From Gordionus sp. m RMFG-2023 (lineage: Eukaryota; Nematomorpha; Gordioida; Chordodea; Parachordodidae), in contig NC_088776.1 in the NCBI RefSeq assembly GCF_954871325.1, positions 21,681,508-21,745,507 of the forward strand: 64,000 bases of DNA. Reading direction: 5' to 3'. The first letter of the stretch is position 1; every line of letters begins with the position of its first letter. Shown piece by piece: positions 61,070 through 64,000 of the stretch. A program made the position numbers and the translations under genes. The notes below the pieces were generated by a model. The model saw nothing but the letters and a program-made list of their open reading frames with translations, ran no database searches and was not told the origin of the DNA.

Positions 61070-61399
61070 AATTATTTCTGAGAATGTGTCGCGTCTGTCG
61101 CGTCTAAATTTTTGAACAGCTGCCGTAGACATTTTAACGTATTTCGCGATATCTTTGATTTTCATTAGTTGTTTTTAAGGCATTGATAACATTTTATTAA
61201 CTGCATCCATTTTTTCTTTTTTGAATATTGTATTCTTTTAAAGTAACTTCATTTATTTCTGTGAATGTGTCGCTTCTAAATTTATAAACCGTTGCCATAT
61301 ACATTTTAACGTATTTCACGATATTTTAGATTTTCATTAGTTGTTTTTAAGGCATTGATAACATTTTAGTAACTACATCCATTTTTTCTTTGTTCCAAT
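61070..61399. repeat. Tandem duplication (172-bp period) inside the Tc1-type transposase
   Basis: Two copies (about 61070-61240 and 61242-61399) share ATTTTAACGTATTTC.CGATAT, GATTTTCATTAGTTGTTTTT and AAGGCATTGATAACATTTTA. The first copy has an extra GTCGCGTCT repeat. They encode the helix-turn-helix region of the transposase twice; the second is more worn. Confidence 0.85.
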
Positions 61400-61983
61400 T
61401 AGCGTCTACATGACAGGATTTTCACTGGATGCAACCCCCCTCTAAAAACCTTTGCCTACCCCCTAAAAAATTCCCCCGCGCCTTTGGCGGCGGTGCCTTA
61501 TTATCATTATTTTCACCTATTTATTTATTGATACTCTTTTCAAAGAATTTATAAAGGATAACTTAAATTAATCTATCTCTACTACCAACTATCGATATTT
61601 TGTGAATATAAAGAATTTATTTTTTAGATAATAAATTCAATTAAAACCTCCATTATTTACAATGAATTAATTATTATGGCATTATGAGCTTGCTGAAATA
61701 TCTAAACCTTTTAAATTATATTTAAAAGGATAGTTTATTTGGAAAACAATGTGTATGATTGTTTGCAATATATTGATTTGGTCGATGAATTGTATTATAA
61801 TAATATTATAATAAAAGTATTAATTTTTACAGCAATAAATTTTGTCCTATTTCATCTCAAAATTTAATAGATAACCCCCCAAAAAATTTATCCTACCCCC
61901 ATTAAAGCAGATTACCCCCTACCTCCTCAAAAAAATAGGATGCAAACTGTTCCTACCCCCCCCCTACGCTCATGTAGACGCTG
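61400..61983. mobile_element. 584-bp hAT-type MITE, CAGCGTCTACATGG family, copy 2
   Basis: The left end TAGCGTCTACATGA and right end TCATGTAGACGCTG are inverted repeats, directly flanked by the perfect 8-bp repeat GTTCCAAT (61392-61399 and 61984-61991). The interior shows the same CCTACCCCC/CCCCAAAAAA blocks as copy 1 at 59970-60767. The perfect duplication implies that this copy is younger than its Tc1-type host element. Confidence 0.9.
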
Positions 61984-62410
61984 GTTCCAATATTTGTGTA
62001 TTCTTTTTGGTCTTTTAATTCTCGACGAAGATTAGGAGTTTTCATTTAAATTGGAAAAATTTATATTACTATTGTATAATAAAAATTCTATATTAAACAT
62101 TTTTTTTATTACTTTAGAAAAATTTAAAAAAACTTTATAAATATTTAACATTTTATTTTAAATTAAATTTCCAACATAATTTCTTTTTATATTTAGAGAT
62201 GACGTTTAATCTTAATTAATTGCCTGTCTATTAATTTCAATATGTATTAAATTAAAATAAAATCTTGCTTTGTTTACCACATATTTAATAATGGCACTCG
62301 TTTCACTGTATCAATTAAAATAATTTTTACCTGTCAATTTTCAGTTTACCTGTCCATTCTCAGTTTAGTTACAACGGTAACTTTAGTTGTCAAGCTGTTT
62401 CTTAAAATTT

Positions 62411-63016
62411 ATGAGTGGTTTATCTAATAAATTATATTATTTTGCTTATGGAAGTAACATCAATTCTGAACGTTTAAAGTTATCAATCACAACGGCTAAT
62501 TTTGTTGATATCGGATATGTTAAAGTTATCTTAATTTTATTAAAATAAATATTATATTCATTCTATAGAATTATAAACTAGACTTTGCTCTTCACTCAAA
62601 GAGATGGAAAGGAGCATGTGCTACAATTGTTCCATCTCCAAATGATATTGTATGGGGTGTTATATGGTTAATTGAAAATGAAGATAAATCTAAACTGGAC
62701 ATGTATTTATTTATTATCTTTATTTAATAGAAAAATTTTCAGTCAAGAAAATATCAATGAAGGCGTTTATGATATCCTAGATATAGAATGTGATTCTAAG
62801 AGTGGGGATAAAAAATATTGCTGTTTTGCTTATGTGCTTAAATTAAAAGATGAATGTAAAACTCCCTCAAAATTATATAAAAATGTAATTATAAATGGAG
62901 CTAAGGAACATAAATTTCCTGAATATTATATTGCATTTTTGAATGATCTGGAAGATAATGGGTATGAAGAAAATTTTGAGTATTTTAAAGAAAAAATATG
63001 CTTATTTAAAATATAA
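62411..63016 (+). CDS. GGCT: Gamma-glutamylcyclotransferase (3 exons, 173 aa)
   Basis: Exons 62411-62524, 62569-62702 and 62743-63016; introns of 44 bp (62525-62568) and 40 bp (62703-62742), both GT-AG. The spliced frame is 522 nt, 173 aa, slightly shorter than the human enzyme (188 aa). The start is the first ATG of the frame near LYYFAYGSNINSERL, the conserved N-terminal nucleotide-like binding loop (YGSN). The middle segment KRWKGACATIVPS...VWGVIWLI matches WHGGIATIFQSPGDEVWGVVW of human GGCT. The catalytic Glu (human E98 in LDEQEG) is kept as LDIQENINEGVY across the second splice junction. The C-terminal part has INGAKEHKFPEYYIAFL. The enzyme releases 5-oxoproline from gamma-glutamyl amino acids or peptides in glutathione turnover, in the cytosol. 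The gene looks intact. It sits just downstream of a Tc1-type element, with two near-identical TTTTCAG/ATTCTCAG acceptor-like words at 62335-62365 upstream of the start. Confidence 0.93.
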
Positions 63017-63066
63017 TAGATTATAAGCACCAAACTTTAACTAGTCATAATATCTAAAAAATTAAA

Positions 63067-63287
63067 TAATATATTATTAAATTTATTCCACTAATTATAG
63101 ATAATTGTTTAATTATTTTATAAATAATAAATATTATTAACTTATTTTATAAATAATAAAATATTAACTTATTTCAATATATTATTAAATTTATTCCACC
63201 AATTATAGATAATTGTTTTATTATTTTATAAATAATAAATATTATTAACTTATTTTATAAATAATAAAGTATTAACTTATTTCAATA
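63067..63287. repeat. 108-bp tandem duplication downstream of GGCT
   Basis: Two adjacent copies of an A+T-rich unit with TTATTCCAC(T/C)AATTATAG, differing by a few bases. They begin about 50 bases after the GGCT stop and contain several AATAAA words, so the duplication doubles the candidate polyadenylation signals. Confidence 0.85.
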
Positions 63288-64000
63288 TAGTATTTATTAT
63301 TATGTATAAATTATATTGGATATAGTGTTTTCTCTTAATAACAAATAAAAATAAACTTCCTTTTTAATTAACTAGTGTGGCTAACAGTTTGTTTGCCAAT
63401 CTAAAAACGGCTAAACTAAGATTTTATAAAAATAAATTCCACAATTAGATATTTTTTCCACAGATAATAGAAAGGTTTGAGCTATTAAGCTAAATTTCGA
63501 GGCTTAAATAATAGTATTTCATATCAGGTCAATTCAGCGAAACTTTAATCGCTAAGATAATATCACTAAACCAATTCCACACAGCAAAGACGATATTACT
63601 AATTTATTTATGATAACACTTTCGAGCGAATTCATTTTAGCAAAACTTTTATCGCAAAACTTATGGCGTCATCTTTTATAGCGAGCTTTTTATTGCGAAT
63701 GTGCGCATATTCATTATCGCTAAACTATAAATATAGTGCAAATGCATTTATTAAAAGCAAACATATGCAATAATCATTTACTCACAATCTTAAATCTTAA
63801 ACAGAAAATATTTTAAGGATATTTCTTTACTTATTGTCTATTAAAATAAGCAAGAGTTGGCTTAAATACGACTTGTATATGACGTGAAGAAAAATTAACT
63901 TATTCCTGGTCTCCCTCGTCCATAGTTGTAAGTATAGCACTTTGGGTTCAGTTTTTTTACCCCAATAAATTAATCCCCCACCCTCTTCCAGCATAAATTT
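63288..64000. other. A+T-rich right edge of the window
   Basis: A TAGTGTGGCTAACAG...AAAACGGCTAAA block at 63374-63420 resembles the tip of the TAGTGTTG-type MITEs (22715, 30703), but no right end is seen before the window ends. Several GCGA/TCGC words at 63540-63720 (e.g. TTCGAGCGAA, TTATCGCTAAAC) may be part of another element. No gene recognised. Confidence 0.35.

Larger units (their letters stand above)
59600..62045 (-). pseudogene. Tc1/mariner-type transposase, broken and split by MITEs
   Basis: Reading from the right: a start at 62045 gives MKTPNLRRELKDQKEYTNIG, then MITE 61400-61983. Next comes an N-terminal helix-turn-helix region (KIKDIAKYVKMSTAAVQKFR, frame 61165-60911), which is present twice in tandem (see the repeat at 61070). 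Then KRKLIFLDETVINLHG, the first catalytic Asp region, near 60830-60780; then MITE 59970-60767. Then VSILCTIRIGGVIPYTIIEG and AFNGALFRDSM (about 59915-59810), IIMDNAYIH with the second catalytic Asp (about 59785-59755), and LPYSPQLNPT (about 59715-59685). The residue after NPT, where the third acidic residue is expected, reads Lys. Stops and frame changes occur, so it is not functional. Confidence 0.8.
59035..62308 (-). mobile_element. Tc1/mariner-type DNA transposon with long TIRs, carrying two MITEs
   Basis: The ends are CAGTGAAACGAGTATCATTA (59035) and TAATGGCACTCGTTTCACTG (62308), flanked by TA on both sides (59033-59034, 62309-62310), the Tc1/mariner target duplication. The inverted repeats run for about 120 bases with a few differences, through AAACAAAG.AAGATTTT and GCAATTAATTA.GATTAAACG. 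Without the two MITEs at 59970-60767 and 61400-61983 the element would be about 1.9 kb. It carries a broken minus-strand transposase. Its right end lies 102 bases before the GGCT start codon. Confidence 0.88.

Overview
This is A+T-rich animal DNA (about three-quarters A+T by eye) with few genes, long non-coding stretches and many layers of decayed transposons. The gene content (a calponin/transgelin muscle protein with arthropod- or other invertebrate-like wording, a gamma-glutamylcyclotransferase) together with GT-AG introns, several only 40-52 bases long, points to a compact-intron invertebrate, probably an ecdysozoan. I cannot name the species.

Four host genes can be supported. Two are paralogous tyrosine/serine-rich proteins, at 11183-12008 (+) and 20676-21765 (-). 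Both begin MPA, have a phase-0 intron after codon 17 or 18, and end in an LRS...LY tail. The third is a calponin-family gene on the minus strand (43531-50164) with five coding exons, a 5-kb intron and two alternative first exons. The fourth is a gamma-glutamylcyclotransferase (GGCT) with three exons at 62411-63016 (+).

Layout: 1-6.1 kb holds short tandem repeats, a 174-base-arm hairpin, degraded coding-like sequence and a possible LTR. 6-11 kb is nearly empty. 11-22 kb holds the two Tyr-rich genes, separated by a Ty3/Gypsy fossil, a hAT transposon nested inside a CCCGG-rich MITE (both with 8-bp target duplications) and a second CCCGG-rich MITE. 22-36 kb is a graveyard of hAT pieces, MITEs and at least four pieces of one reverse-transcriptase element family with a C-terminal nuclease-like domain. 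36.3-42.0 kb is a foldback element: a hAT-like left tip, a 13-bp array, and about 119-bp tandem repeats in opposite orientations. 43.5-50.2 kb is the calponin gene. 50-58 kb holds hAT-superfamily fossils of several lineages and a dispersed repeat. 59.0-62.3 kb is a Tc1/mariner-type element carrying two hAT-type MITEs, ending about 100 bases upstream of GGCT.

No operon-like or system-like gene cluster is visible. The most distinctive features are the Tyr-rich paralog pair, the calponin alternative first exons, the foldback repeat, and the way several hAT-type families here each carry their own array of short subterminal motifs. I saw no tRNA, rRNA or CRISPR.
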